Below are positions 47,886 to 59,467 of a DNA stretch of 64,000 bases, one piece after another (the stretch's first letter is position 1; every line of letters starts with the position of its first letter). The notes beneath the pieces were generated by a model. That model was not told the origin of the DNA. It did no database searches and worked only from the letters and a program-made list of their open reading frames with translations. The translations under genes were made by a program, and so were the position numbers. Source of the stretch: Valencia hispanica (lineage: Eukaryota > Chordata > Actinopteri > Cyprinodontiformes > Valenciidae); the NCBI GenBank assembly GCA_963556495.2, contig OY747721.1, forward strand, positions 11,162,649-11,226,648, given 5' to 3'.

Positions 47886-47989
47886 ATGGAGCTTGTGTCG
47901 TTGTTGTGGTGCAACATTAAATTGTCAATGGCTGTATCTTTTCTGTTCCTCAACAGAACGCTGACTGCACAAAGCAGATGCAGCACACA

Positions 47990-49520
47990 CTCGCTCTTCC
48001 TTTACTTCCTATGTGTCCCACGTCTCAAAAGTTGTCACATTGCAACCGGTTTTATTGGAAGGGAAATTTTGTTGGGTTTTCTAGTGTGCATACCTTTGGA
48101 TTGGGCCAACCTGAGTCAGCAATTTATAATCCACCTTTACTTGCAGATATAGCGGTAGGTATTATTGGGTTACGGGGCATAGCTGAATGTTTAGATTTTA
48201 ACTTCTGTTTCAAGTCTTTTGCAGCGTCTTACTGGATTGCCTTGTATTTAGCTTAGTCCATCTCCCAATAAACTCTAAGCAGGTTTCCTGTTGCTGCTGA
48301 AAGAATGCACTTTCCCACAGCATAATACTGCCATTACAGTGTTTTAACATGGAGAGGGTGTTGTAGGGGTATTATTATCTTCTTAAGAATTTTTGCTACA
48401 TGACTTGTGGCAAACTGTATGCTGGACTTCATTATTCTTCCTTACAACAAGGGCTTTTTTTCTTCCCAGTTTTCCACAAAGGAGTGCAAAACTAATTCAA
48501 CTCAAATTCAAAAACACTTTATTTATCCCAAAGGGAAATTAAATGTTGTCCTAACTCATTTCATCCAAGTAATTTCAGAAGCTTCAAAAGACACACCATG
48601 GCAGCATATGAAGGTAATACTGCTACCATAGCTTTGTAAGAAGGGTGGTTTCCTCCCCTTTTTTCCCCTCATTCCTACTTTCCCTAAAAGTCTATATGTG
48701 CTGTTTGTTGTATGGTGAATTAAGTTTGTAAGTTTGAAAAATCCAAGAAAAAAAAATACTGCTGCCATGGTGTGTAATTTTAACGCGCCGTGGCAGCATG
48801 GCAAGGCGAGAATATTACGACATTCGTGCCACCAAGCTTGATAGTAATATTTCCGCAACGCCGGACTTGACCACTTATGAATGACGAAAGGCTCCCTGAT
48901 GCCACCTCCGCTTTGTGACAAAGTGGCGCCACCGATGATGCGGTGGGAAGGAAGGATCAGTCTTGCAATGAATCTGAAGAAGCCTCTGACTGAAGGCTGT
49001 TGCTGTGTGACAGTCTCATGACTTTCATAACACGCTAACAGCTGAATTTCCAGTCTCTCCATTGTTGAAGCCTCCCACTTGGGCTGCAGAGATCTCTGTC
49101 AGCTCCCCCAGAGTTACCAATGACCTCATTGATGCTTCTTATATTTATGTTCTCCTTGCCTGTCAGTTTAGGTGCCATACCCAACCATGCGCTTATTTTA
49201 TTTTCCAGCCCTGCTTCTCCACAACCTGGTCTTTATGATGCTGTTTGCTCTCTGATGTTCTCTAACAAACCTCTGAGCACTTCACAGAACAGCTGGATTT
49301 ACCCTAAGATCAAGTTAGACAAAGGTGAGCAATAATTACAAATTTGGTGGCTCCTGAAGGCAATTTCCAACACTGGAATTTTTATTTGAAGTATCAGAGT
49401 AAAAGGGGATATGAAGGCCTTTCATTTGTAAAAACTTGTGAAAGTTACCATTATCATTCTATAAAATAAAATCACAATAAAACACATTACAGTTGTTTGT
49501 GGGGGTAACAAAAAAAAGAT
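47990..49520 (-). pseudogene. Tc1-like relic, reverse orientation, split by a LINE insertion
   Basis: Left piece 47990-48499 carries reversed terminal and C-terminal transposase text ('ttgtcacattgcaaccggtt', 'ctgattgccttgtatttagc' with changes, 'ctgctgaaagaatgcacttt', 'gacttgtggcaaactgtatg'). Right piece 49036-49520 resumes it ('cagctcccccagagttacca', 'tctctaacaaacctctgagc', 'acttcacagaacagctggat') and ends in terminal-repeat-like sequence. The LINE at 48500-49035 separates them. Frames are broken. Confidence 0.75.
48500..49035 (-). repeat. LINE 3' fragment inserted in a Tc1 relic
   Basis: It starts with the reversed tail ('aattcaaaaacactttattt', 'atcccaaagggaaattaaat') and ends with 'gtcttgcaatgaatctgaag', 'aagcctctgactgaaggctg' and 'gtgtgacagtctcatgac', as in the copy at 32160-32480. 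The middle part (48590-48950) does not resemble the other copies and may be a further insertion. The reverse frame 48556-49062 is an artefact of this composite. Confidence 0.65.
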
Positions 49521-49524
49521 CAAT

Positions 49525-50715
49525 TTGCCCTTCACTGAGCCTGTCACTGGTTCGAACTGTCTGTTTAATGCTTAATAGGTAGAACATACTGCAACCTGCT
49601 CTGACCTTGATAGAGAAGTAAAACGGGTATAAAATCTTGTTGGGATCAATGGTTGGGGGAAGTATGACAAATGGTATTTGAGGTTCTTCTCCAGCTTGTG
49701 TCCCTCTCTCAATTTTCACACATGAGCTGATGCAGTTGCCCCCCCCATGAAAAACAGGGTACGCTTTGCTGTTGCGATGCCTTAAATTGCCATTGCTGTC
49801 TGATGATTGCCTTTATGGATAACCCCATCGATTCTTCTCCATTCAATTACCCCACCCCGAGGTGAAAGATAACTCGGTTAGGGGAGCTTCAAGCTTGTAG
49901 GAGGTCGCTTTGAATTAAAGTGCGATACCTCCCGTGCCAATACACAATCAGGCTGATTAGGGTTGGGAGTTTTTTCTACCACTCCTCTCACGTTTGATTC
50001 TTCAGGTGATAGTTTAAGAACACAATGGCTGCCAAAAGTCAAGCTTAATAGCTCTGACCGTGGCAGAGACAAAATGTCAGTTAAATGGAAGCTGGAAAGG
50101 ATGATGGAAGCGTAGCCTGTCTGGGCGGGATTTTATCTAACGTCCTTGAGATAAGCTGCTGCAATAGAAAAGGATTCCTCTGCTTGTGGGTCACCAGCTG
50201 CAAGGAATACAATGCATGTATTTTATCTGAATGTCCTTGAGGAAGTTGCACATGAAGAAATAATTCCTCTCTTCTTTGGAAACCTTCATGAATTCAGATG
50301 TATCCGTTAGCGAGGAAGACAGTTGCAGTTAAGATATCATAAAATGCAGAAATCTAAATGTTTCAGACTTAACAGTGGAGTGAGATTCACATCTGTGCCA
50401 TAAAGACACAGGATTGGAGTGTAACACAGGAGCAGCAGCTGAAACATTTTGATCTAGAGATGTTTACACTTTATATTTTTGTAGCATTTATTTCTTCTAT
50501 GCCTCTCCTTAGCATCAACCAGAAACTTTACTGTGATGTTGCAATTTCACTTCTTTAATGGCAATTTTCATTCTCCATCAGATATTAAAAAAAAGACTTT
50601 TTCTGTGCTTCAACTTTGATTCAAAAACAAGAAAGAAACAACCATTACAGGGCATCTACACATGCCAAATGGTCCAGGAAAAGATCTTTCTGTCCTACTA
50701 TCCCAAGGTGAGTGA
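49525..50715. other. intergenic DNA, no gene seen
   Basis: No supported exon. A C-run occurs near 49739-49746. Confidence 0.4.
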
Positions 50716-50721
50716 CGTATA

Positions 50722-51237
50722 TTTTCCAGCAAGACAATGACCCGAAGCATACAGCTAAAGCTACACAGAAATGGTTTGAAGTCACCAAGGTGGATGTTCT
50801 GGAGTGGCCTAGTCAAAGCCCAAACCTCAGATCCAATGGAGAATTTATGGCAGGACTTGAAAAGGGCTGTTCACAGCCAGCCCCCACACAACTTGACAGA
50901 GCTGGAACCAAAGCTTGAACGGCTTAGTAACGGAGAAAGGAATAAAACTGTAGTGTTCAGATGTGCAAGCCTGATTGAGACCTATCCACTCAGACACCCG
51001 GCTGTGAAAACTGCCAAAGGTGCTTCTACTAAATGCTGACTTGAAGGGGGTGAATATTTATGCAATCACTCATTTTATGTTAAATATTTTTGTTTAATTC
51101 TCATTATTTTGTGGAAATATGTTTTCACTTTGACATTAAAGGTGTTTTTTGTTGTTGTTAATCTTGACTGATTTGTAAAAGCAATAAAAAGGTTCAAACA
51201 TCCAAAGAGGTGAATACTTTATTTTTTATAGGCACTG
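50722..51237 (+). pseudogene. Tc1-like transposase 3' half, frameshifted
   Basis: [19 protein letters not shown] then [11 protein letters not shown] is the second catalytic Asp region of a DD34E transposase. The frame then shifts and continues as [20 protein letters not shown] and LIETYPLRHPAVKTAKGAS before a stop near 51040. The remaining sequence runs to a terminal end 'attttttataggcactg' at 51237. The N-terminal two thirds and left end are missing. Confidence 0.85.
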
Positions 51238-51437
51238 AATTCCAGTTTCATAAACAGGAAATGTCAAAGATGAGTACAAGTATAACTCCATTAAAGAATT
51301 ACTTAAAAGTGGTTTTGTTGGCCTTCTCCAGCTGCTTTAATGTAATAATACTGAAAGGTGAACATAATTTGACTATATCCTAAAACAATGATGATTGAGA
51401 ATACAACTGGACAAAATTAATGCTGTTTTGTTAAGTA

Positions 51438-51858
51438 TGTATGGAAGCCCATGGGCTTACAAAAGTCATAATTATGAGATACAAAGGCAATTTTGACTTT
51501 CAAAGTCATAATTATGAGACCCAAAGTCATTAATATGAAATACAAAGTCATAATTTCAACTGTTGACAGATACACATACAAAGTCGAAATTATGACTTTG
51601 TATCTCATCATAATGACTTTGAAAGTCAAAATTATGACTTTGTTTCTCATAATTATGACTTTGAAAGTCGAAATTATGACTTTGTATCTAATAATTATGA
51701 CTTTGAAAGTCAAAATTATGACTTTGTATCTCATAATTATGACTTTTTATCTCTTAATAATGATTTTGTATCTAATAATTATGACTTTGAAAGTCAAAGT
51801 TATGACATACCATGTTTCATTTTTTTACTTTCAAGTGGCAGAAATGGGCTTCCATAAT
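51438..51858. repeat. fold-back element built of about 42 bp units
   Basis: Units on the theme of 'tcataattatgactttgaaa' and 'gtcaaaattatgactttgta' repeat about six times to the right of about 51580, while the left part (51465-51555) carries the same words reversed ('gtcataattatgagatacaa'). Outer borders are also inverted: 'tggaagccca' at about 51450 versus 'gggcttcca' at about 51855. So the whole is a large imperfect palindrome. The long forward frame 51493-52074 and its reverse partner are by-products of the repeat. Confidence 0.8.
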
Positions 51859-52155
51859 AAAGAGATGACAGAAACCCATGAGGAAAATCTACCCCTGACT
51901 CTCTCTCTCTCGCTTTCTCGCATACAGAAAGACAACCCCCTCCTCCTTTTTTCATTCACAGCTAGTTTGTCTTCAGCAACATCCGCGCTCGCTTTCTGCT
52001 GCTGTCTAGGAGAGGAAAGAAGAGGATATATACTTTTTTTAAGTAATGCACAACTTTTCAACGCATCTTTCTGAGTATATTAATGAGCAGTAAAAGCAGA
52101 GAGTCAACGCTGCTTCTGTATCGGCGGAGATTGTTGTTTTTTGTTGTTTTTTCAG

Positions 52156-52195
52156 CTTTGCTGGACTTTCTGCCGGTTGATAACGATGTGCTCGG
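52156..52195 (+). other. candidate small exon with start codon
   Basis: A plausible acceptor (ttgttgttttttcag) precedes 'ctttgctggactttctgccg', an ATG at 52181 opening MCSGK, and a donor-like AAG|GTGAGC. The preceding 250 bp is CpG-richer than the surroundings, as at a 5' gene end. I do not recognise the product. If unspliced, the frame continues to LPDDLGNKR and a stop near 52284. Confidence 0.2.
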
Positions 52196-52329
52196 GAAAG
52201 GTGAGCAAGAACAAAATCTGTGTGAAACACTTTAGGGAAAAAATAGGGTTGAAGGAGCCACTGCCAGACGATTTGGGGAACAAACGGTGAGGTAAATAAA
52301 CATCGAGGTGCATTTTTGCATCTTAGCAA

Positions 52330-53370
52330 ATAATCAGTTTTAGAAGGTCCAGGCTAAACCAATTCAGTTTTCTAACGTCTGCTAGCTAAAACTAAAAAAA
52401 TATCTTTATTTGAAACTTTTCTTTGCAAAACAAAAATGTAAACTATATTAGTGTGTTTTCAAGCTCTATTAACATTTTAACATTATAATGCGCACATAAT
52501 TACAATTAAAGTGATATGGTTCCTGAAAACGTTCACATTTCTAGCTAGGCTACTTTCCCTTCGTGTTAAACCCTAGCTGCAATTTGTTCCCTCTTAAGTT
52601 GCTAGTAAAGATTTTTTTCTGTTTTAAAAAATGGCTAAAAATGGCTAACTATTTTAAAGGCTCTTTATAGTATTTATATTGGGCCATTAAGGAGCAATTA
52701 GGGCCCTTTCACTTTCTACAAACTGATCTGTGGAGCAAATGTTTCAGACTTTTCTTTACAGAATTCAGATTTTATTCTGAAAATGTCTCAATTCTGAGAT
52801 CAAAGTCAAACTTTTATTCCTCTGAACTCAGACTTACTTTTATTAGAATTTTCATATAAAAATCAAAATTTTGAGATTCAAGTCAGAATTTTGACTATTT
52901 CTCAGGGGCCCTAATCCTCTTCCATAGTTTCAAACCTTAAATAAATGGTTATTTTACTGCTTTTAAGGACTCTGGAGTACCTTTGAACTCCAGCTCTAGT
53001 TCCAGATTTTAAACACAGAGATTGAACAATCTCGGACTAATTTATTCTAAATCTATGTGATGTATGGAGCATTGTCTCTTATTTTTTAAAATAAACTTCA
53101 AAAACAAATAAAATCATAACATTAAAATAAAGATTGTATTACTTCTTTGGTTAATTAAATTACTTTGAATGGGGCCAAGGCTGAAAACAGCAGCTCTTAG
53201 ACTGATCAAACTTTGTTCGAGATTTCTACTCTGGTCAAATAATCTTAAAAATATAGGATGCAATGTATAAAACTATTTCTCTGTATGTGAAGGAATAACG
53301 ATTTGAATGCCTTTCGACCATTAAGACCACCTTAAATGTGGTCAATACTGAGAACAGCTGGACAGCATAC
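52330..53370. other. intergenic DNA, no gene seen
   Basis: AT-rich. Between 52750 and 52910 occur words such as 'attctgagatcaaagtcaaa' and 'attttgagattcaagtcaga', a loose degenerate repeat. Nothing coding. Confidence 0.4.
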
Positions 53371-53375
53371 ATGTA

Positions 53376-54577
53376 CAGTGGCTTGCAAAAGTATTCGGCC
53401 CCCTTGAACTTTTCCACATTTTGTCACATTACAGCCACAAACATGAATCAATTTTATTGAAATTCCGCGTGAAAGACCAATACAAAGTGGTGTACACGTG
53501 AGAAGTGGAACGAAAATCATACATGATTCCAAACATTTTTTACAAATAAATAACTGAAAAGTGGGGTGTGCGTAATTATTCAGCCCCCTTTGGTCTGAGT
53601 GCAGTCAGTTGCCCATAGACATTGTCTGATGAGTGCTAATGACTAAATAGAGTGCCCCAGTGTGTAATCTAATGTCAGTACAAATACAGCTGCCCTGTGA
53701 CGGCCTCAGAGGTTGTCTAAGAGAATGTTGGGAGCAACAACACCATGAAGTCCAAAGAACACACCAGACAGGTCAGGGATAAAGTTATTGAGAAATTTAA
53801 AGCAGACTTAGACTACAAAAAGATTTCCCAAGCCTTGAACAACCCACAAAACTAACACTGCACATCACTCTGAACACACCATCCCCACTGTCAAATATGG
53901 TGGTGGCAGCATCATGCTCTGGGGGTGCTTCTCTTCAGCAGGGACAGGGAAGCTGGTCAGAGTTGATGGGAAGATGGATGGAGCCAAATACAGGGCAATC
54001 TTGGAAGAAAACCTCTTGGAGTCTGCAAAAGACTTGAGACTGGGGCGGAGGTTCACCTTCCAGCAGGACAACGACCCTAAACATAAAGCCAGGGCAACAA
54101 TGGAATGGTTTAAAACAAAACATATCCATGTGTTAGAATGGCCCAGTCAAAGTCCAGATCTAAATCCAATCGAGAATCTGTGGCAAGATCTGAAAACGGC
54201 TGTTCACAAACGCTGTCCATCTAATCTGACTGAGCTGGAGGTGTTTTGCAAAGAAGAATGGGCAAGAATTTCAGTCTCTAGATGTGCAAAGCTGGTAGAG
54301 ACATACCCTAAAAGACTGGCAGCTGTAATTGCAGCAAAAGGTGGTTCTACAAAGTATTGACTCAGGGGGCAGAATAATTACGCACACCCCACTTTTCAGT
54401 TATTTATTTGCAAAAAATGTTTGGAATCGTGTATGATTTTCGTTCCACTTCTAACGTGTACACCACTTTGTATTGGTCTTGCACGTGGAATTCCAATAAA
54501 ATTGATTCATGTTTGTGGCTGTAATGTGACAAAATGTGGGAAAATTCAAGGGGGCCGAATACTTTTGCAAACCACTG
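53376..54577 (+). mobile_element. Tc1-like transposon, internally deleted but with well-preserved ends
   Basis: It is flanked by TA (53374-53375; 54578-54579). Terminal inverted repeats of about 214 bp (53376-53588 and 54364-54577) agree at nearly every position, beginning CAGTGGCTTGCAAAAGTATT on the left and cagtggtttgcaaaagtatt reversed on the right. The transposase start MKSKEHTRQVRDKVIEKFKA (ATG 53745) is followed after about 30 codons by a deletion that removes most of the DNA-binding domain and the first catalytic Asp. The frame 53914-54360 keeps QQDNDPKH and [11 protein letters not shown], with 34 residues between Asp and Glu (DD34E). It could move only with transposase supplied in trans. 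Confidence 0.93.
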
Positions 54578-54584
54578 TAACTAA

Positions 54585-55825
54585 GATTAATTTCACTTGG
54601 ACTGAGTTATTTCACTCAACTAAGAGAATCTCATAAAAAGCTTAACGTCATTTGTTAAAACAAAAAAAATGTGATTTCAATGCTTTTTGGGCTCTAAGAC
54701 CATTATAAAGCATTTGCATTTTAATGTCTCATGGGCGGGACATGACAAAGGTATGCAGTTTTTTTGCAACACTATCTGTATACATATTCATTATTATACA
54801 TCATTGAAAAGCAAAGATTTTTGTGATTCCAATGAAGTATGGCTTTCAAGGATAAAATGAAAACTGTAGACACAGTAATCGCTTTTGTCAAGCCCCTCGG
54901 AAAGGCAAATAATGTCCAACTTATCGTTCGAAGCCGCATATCATTAACATAACAGAACCATCTCAAACAAAAAGTGTCTTTTTACATCCGCAAGGGTCTA
55001 ATTAATGTCCTCCAATAAAATAGTTTGTCCACAACAAGTCTTACGTCCACAATCCAACATAATATGTCGCTGAAAACCTTCTAAACTTTCTTAAGATGCT
55101 TCTGTTTTTACAAAGTTTTCATTGTAACTTTTGTTAGTAAGGTTTTTTGAGTTAAAAAAAATAGCGTTTTGGGTAACATTGCAGGAAATTTAAGGGGTTA
55201 AATAGTTACAAGTGGTATAACACCAGCACTTAGAGTGGTCAAAATCTGGCTGAATTATTGTACACTGATTAAAAAAAACAAAACAAAAAACAGTTTGCGA
55301 TGTGTGGAAAAGGTATTCTGTTTAGAAAATTAAAAAGGAAGTGATTTCAATACTTTTTCTGCACTTATACAACATCGAACCAAGCCTGGTTTACAACACA
55401 AACTGATTTTAAAGTAGGATAAATATTTAATTTGTGACAAACTAAGTTTTCAATCGCCTGTGATCAACGAAGAAAAATGCTGTTCAGATTTGACCCTTCT
55501 AAGTTTTTGAATTTGAGCTAGAGTTCATCACAGGGAGCCCAAGCGCTAAATCAACTGATCTGAACCCAATTCCAACTTATGTTTGGAAAAACCTTTATGA
55601 AACTGCCACTAAACCAAAACGACAGCTTAGATTGTAACTCATGATCAGGATGGTGGGTTTTACTGAGGCCCAAAATTAAAGATGGCGAGTTATAGGGTAG
55701 GGGCTTTAATGATTTCTACAGGAAACTTTTTGAAAAGTAGTTTTTTTTGTTTTGTTTAAACACTTTTTGACCTAAAAGATAACAGAGTCCATTTTGAAGC
55801 TGTTTGGGTGTTTTTCTTTTCGCTG
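54585..55825. other. intergenic DNA, no gene seen
   Basis: AT-rich. The segment 55250-55640 vaguely recalls a decayed Tc1-like relic ('gatctgaacccaattccaac'), too diverged to call firmly. Confidence 0.35.
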
Positions 55826-55830
55826 TGCAG

Positions 55831-55910
55831 GCAGATGGGGCTTGACTTCAAAATTCTGGAGAAGATATGAAGTTGGAGAGGAAACATTAAAAAAGAAATT
55901 ACGCGAAAAG
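55831..55910 (+). other. candidate internal exon, gene unknown
   Basis: A strong polypyrimidine acceptor (ttttcttttcgctgtgcag) is followed by about 80 bp open in one frame: RWGLTSKFWRRYEVGEETLK then KKLREK, up to a donor-like GAAAAG|GTAACA. Lys/Arg/Glu-rich composition is protein-like. No family is recognised and no partner exon is confirmed; the frame does not join cleanly to the candidate at 52156-52195. Confidence 0.2.
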
Positions 55911-55914
55911 GTAA

Positions 55915-57545
55915 CACTTCAAGTATTATTTGAAATGAAAAAATAGGTTTTTTTTTTTAATCAAACATTTATATTTTTTTGTTCTTTTAATAGTAAAATA
56001 GAAGCTTTTCTATTCCACTGGCCATGTGTAAGAGTCTATGAACGTTGTGTTTAAATAATTTATTCCAACAGAAGACTGGTTAGTTCTCAGCTGTGTGGGA
56101 GGATAATTGATGGTTTATCCAGTGGGGTTGGCTGGTATCAAATTTTTAAAACTGCTAAGCCTTCCTCAAATTATACCCCAGTATACTGACTTCCTAGAAA
56201 GGTTTGTGATGCTTTCTCATTGCTTCCTATGATGTTTTATTGGTTTCTAGTGTTTTGTAAGCTAACACAGCAATACAGAATAAAAAGTGATTTGACAATA
56301 ATTGGGTAAATAATGACTAAAAAGATCATATTTTTTCAAAAATTAAGTTAACTTCGAAAGGCTTTTTCAATAAAACCTAGACTACGGGTATATTGGTTCA
56401 AACTGCATGTAGCGTACGCAGAGGGAACCCGCTGTTGTTACATTACACTGAATCTAGAATGTAAGTATCTACTCTGGATAGCCTAAACTGATCTCAAGTA
56501 TTGTATGAGAGTCCCAGACAAGGCTTCTTTAAATAATTCGTCTCTGACTAAACTCAGCTGTCAGTATCTGTCGTAGGTGTACGATCTGGGTTCTGTGTGT
56601 CAGCAAGACTTCAGCATTTTGCACAGTCAGGGTTTAAAAATCATGGCAGAACTTTTGCCCTCCTTGCAAAACAGCGTTACAGGCCATGCGTGGTATGTTG
56701 TTGGCCTGTTAAGGCTGACCTGCTGATACTCCGACTGTGACAATTCAATTGTCGCCATCAAGAAAAACACATAAGAGACCACGGCTTCGATTTTGGGCTC
56801 CTCCCAACCCATGTATGAAATGTTAGTCGCTAAATCTTCTTCCGGTTTCTTTCTTGCTTTTTTTTTTTTCTTTTTACATTCCCAAACAAACATTGTTTAA
56901 GCCGTTGTCTCCTGCTGCTTTCGTCATCTATGTGGCGAGTGTTTATTTTATTTGGCATGCTATCCGTAGTATGCATCATGACTGATTTAGTCCAATCAGT
57001 CACCTTTATTGGAAGCCATTTGCTTCCTTTTTTTATCAGGTCAGCTTAATCCAGGCTCAGGAGAATCCAATTAATGGAGAATTCCCACCAGTATACTGGT
57101 TAAAACTGCAGCGTCAGCAGGTTTCTAGCTTTTTAAAGTTGCCTTTTGTGTAAATAGTTGGCGAGTGTTTCATTCTCAAATAGACTTTGGGTGGAGCATC
57201 ACTTTTAGAGCTTTGAAAGCAACCACAAACCTTCATGTTCACAGCTTGAAGCCCACTTAGATAGGCTTGTACAGAACTGACTCTTTTATTGGCTCTGTAG
57301 GAAACAGGAGGTTCTCGGTCTCAGGATGGGAGACATCTGGAGAGAGTGTGCGGCACTCCTCCCAAGTGTTCGATTTGAGATATTTAGGCCTCTTTCAGAA
57401 ACGGATGCCTTTTCCAATCATTTCAACTGGTGAACTTTACAGCACCTTGGAAATTTTTTTTTGAAACACCTTGCACTTTAAAAAAAAATAATTCCACACT
57501 ACAACAGGTTTGTTGTAATGTAAAAACTCTATTTTTTCTTTTCTC
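55915..57545. other. intergenic DNA, no gene seen
   Basis: The stretch 56620-56940 has slightly higher GC and may be an old reverse-oriented repeat. No coding exon is supported. Confidence 0.35.
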
Positions 57546-57554
57546 CAACTTCAT

Positions 57555-58560
57555 TCAGATACCTTTAAGTATTCTGGGGGTTATGTGTCTACCAGTTTGC
57601 ACTTCCACCAACAAATAAGAACCCCATTCCTCTTTGCAAAAAGCTCAAGCTCAGTTTGATGGTATGGAGATCGTCTGACTATCAATGTTCAGCTTTGCCA
57701 CTGATTCTTATTTGGATTTAGATCTGGACTCTGGCTGGGCCATTGCATCACGTGAATATATATATTTTTTTATCTGAAGTATTCTGTTACAGCTCTGACT
57801 GTATGTTTAGGGTTGTTGTCCTGCAGGAAGGTGAAACTCAAACCAGTCTTTTGCAGCCTCTTTGCAGGTTTTCCCCAGAATTGCCCTCCACCTCTAACAA
57901 AACGTCCCCATCGCAACTGAAGAAAAGCATTTCCATAGCATGATGCTGCCAGCACCATATTTCACTGTGGGGTGGTTTGGTTGTTCATGGTGATGGATGT
58001 TGTTAACCTTCATGTTTATGTTCCCTACATGGCTTGCTCCAAACTACAAATCAGACGTTTTATGGCTTTCTTTCAGAAATGGCCTTATTGCTGCTCTTCC
58101 AAAAAGTTCAGATATGTGGACTGCACAACTAATAGCTGTCCTATCAACAGAATCTCCCAACTGAGCTGTGGTTCTCTACATCTCCTCCAGAGTTACCATG
58201 GGCCTCTTCTTGGCTGCTTCTCTGACTAATTCTCTTCTTGATTGGCATGTCATTTTAGTTGGACACCCATGTCGAGTTACTGTGCAGTTGTACTATATCC
58301 TTTCCATTTTTGTAAGATGGGTTGAAAAGTTTTCTGTGAGATGTTCTAAGCTGCAGATATTGTTTTTTTTAAACCAACTCTGCTTTAAACTTCTCCACAA
58401 CTTTCCCCCTACACCTGTCTGTTGGGTCTCTTGGTGTTCATGAGGCTGTTTCTTCACTAATGTTCTTTTAAAAAAAAAAACTTTTGAGGGCTACACAGAA
58501 CAACTACAAAATATTTGAAAGGCATGTATCATTTTCCTTTTACTTTACAGTCGTTCAGTA
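57555..58560 (-). pseudogene. Tc1-like transposon relic, reverse orientation
   Basis: In + strand order: 'tctggactctggctgggcca', 'agggttgttgtcctgcagga', 'agcatgatgctgccagcacc', 'ctcctccagagttaccatgg', 'aacttctccacaactttccc'. Reverse translation of 57770-57958 includes FLQDNNPKHTVRAVTE, the second catalytic Asp region. Numerous stops. The terminal repeats are not clearly delimited. Confidence 0.8.
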
Positions 58561-58564
58561 CTTT

Positions 58565-59030
58565 GTGTACTTTTGTGTAAAAAGTTGAACTGAAGGAAGA
58601 GAATCTTTAATGTGTGAAATGTTTTTTAGAGGACAAGAAACACACTGAAGAGAAAATCTTTTATCTTTGATAATTTGAACATGTGATTCAGTTCTCAAAT
58701 AATGAAACGTTTGTGAAAAAGCAACATTTGGTCTCCATTGTTTTCTCTGCTTTAGATAGATTTCTCATAACCTGATTCAAATTACGAAAGATGCAGACTG
58801 CTCAGAATATTCTCTTTCGCCAAATTGTTAAGTTACAGCAACTAAATCTTTAAAACTAGCATATATCACTGTTAACATTCCTAAACATGACTGAAAAAGT
58901 ACAATTTCCGGTGTAAGTAAAGGACAAAACCAGTAGCTGTTGCTCCTTTTTTATAAAAATACAGGAGAGATGCATTTAGCTTTTGTTTTTGTTTCGAATT
59001 CCACTATCACATTTACCCTTTTTACCTATT
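58565..59030. other. intergenic DNA, no gene seen
   Basis: AT-rich with short frames only. Confidence 0.4.
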
Positions 59031-59034
59031 CATT

Positions 59035-59286
59035 TTTTAGCTGGCTGCTAAGGCAAACTAACTGGTTAACATTTTCTGAATGGAAAGTTGACCGTTTCCT
59101 ATTCATTATGGACAACCCGAGCATTCTCTTCATGGGACTGTCCTACAACATCAGAGTGTCTTTAGTCAGAGGCTTCTTCAGTTTGGATGCAAAAAATACT
59201 CAGGGTTGTCCAATATTAATAATAAGCAGTCAATTTCACATTCAGAAAATGTTAACCAGCTTGTTTGCCTTTGCAGCCGGCTAAAA
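59035..59286. repeat. fold-back (inverted repeat) around a LINE fragment
   Basis: Arms of about 90 bp (59035-59124 and 59197-59286) are inverted copies: the left reads 'ggttaacattttctgaatg' and the right, reversed, the same, with flanking agreement 'ttttagc.ggctgc.aaggc' and on to 'tggacaaccc'. The arm tips and the loop consist of the LINE sequence 'tcattatggacaaccc' to 'gaggcttcttcagttt', matching 43630-43720. So LINE material was duplicated in inverted order. Confidence 0.8.
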
Positions 59287-59467
59287 GATTAATAGGTTAA
59301 AAGGGCCAGATTTAAATATGATGGTTTGGTCTTTTATAGACACCGAAAATGGTAATCTTCAGTCATATTTAGGGATGTTAATTAATCGTGATTAATTCAC
59401 AGCTACCCTGTGATCAGATTAAAATTTATTTAGTCATCCCTTATATATATTTATATATTTTTATTTA

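Noticed and set aside
48556..49062. 168-codon reverse frame
   Set aside because: Spans a composite of LINE and unassigned repeat DNA, and shows no domain.
49540..49570. tRNA B-box-like 'ggttcgaact'
   Set aside because: No matching A-box or cloverleaf arms at the right distance.
51438..51858. CRISPR-like array
   Set aside because: Units are contiguous with no unique spacers, and occur in inverted as well as direct order.
51493..52074. 193-codon frame with Ile-Met-Thr-Leu repeats
   Set aside because: Product of translating a tandem/fold-back DNA repeat; both strands are open for the same reason.
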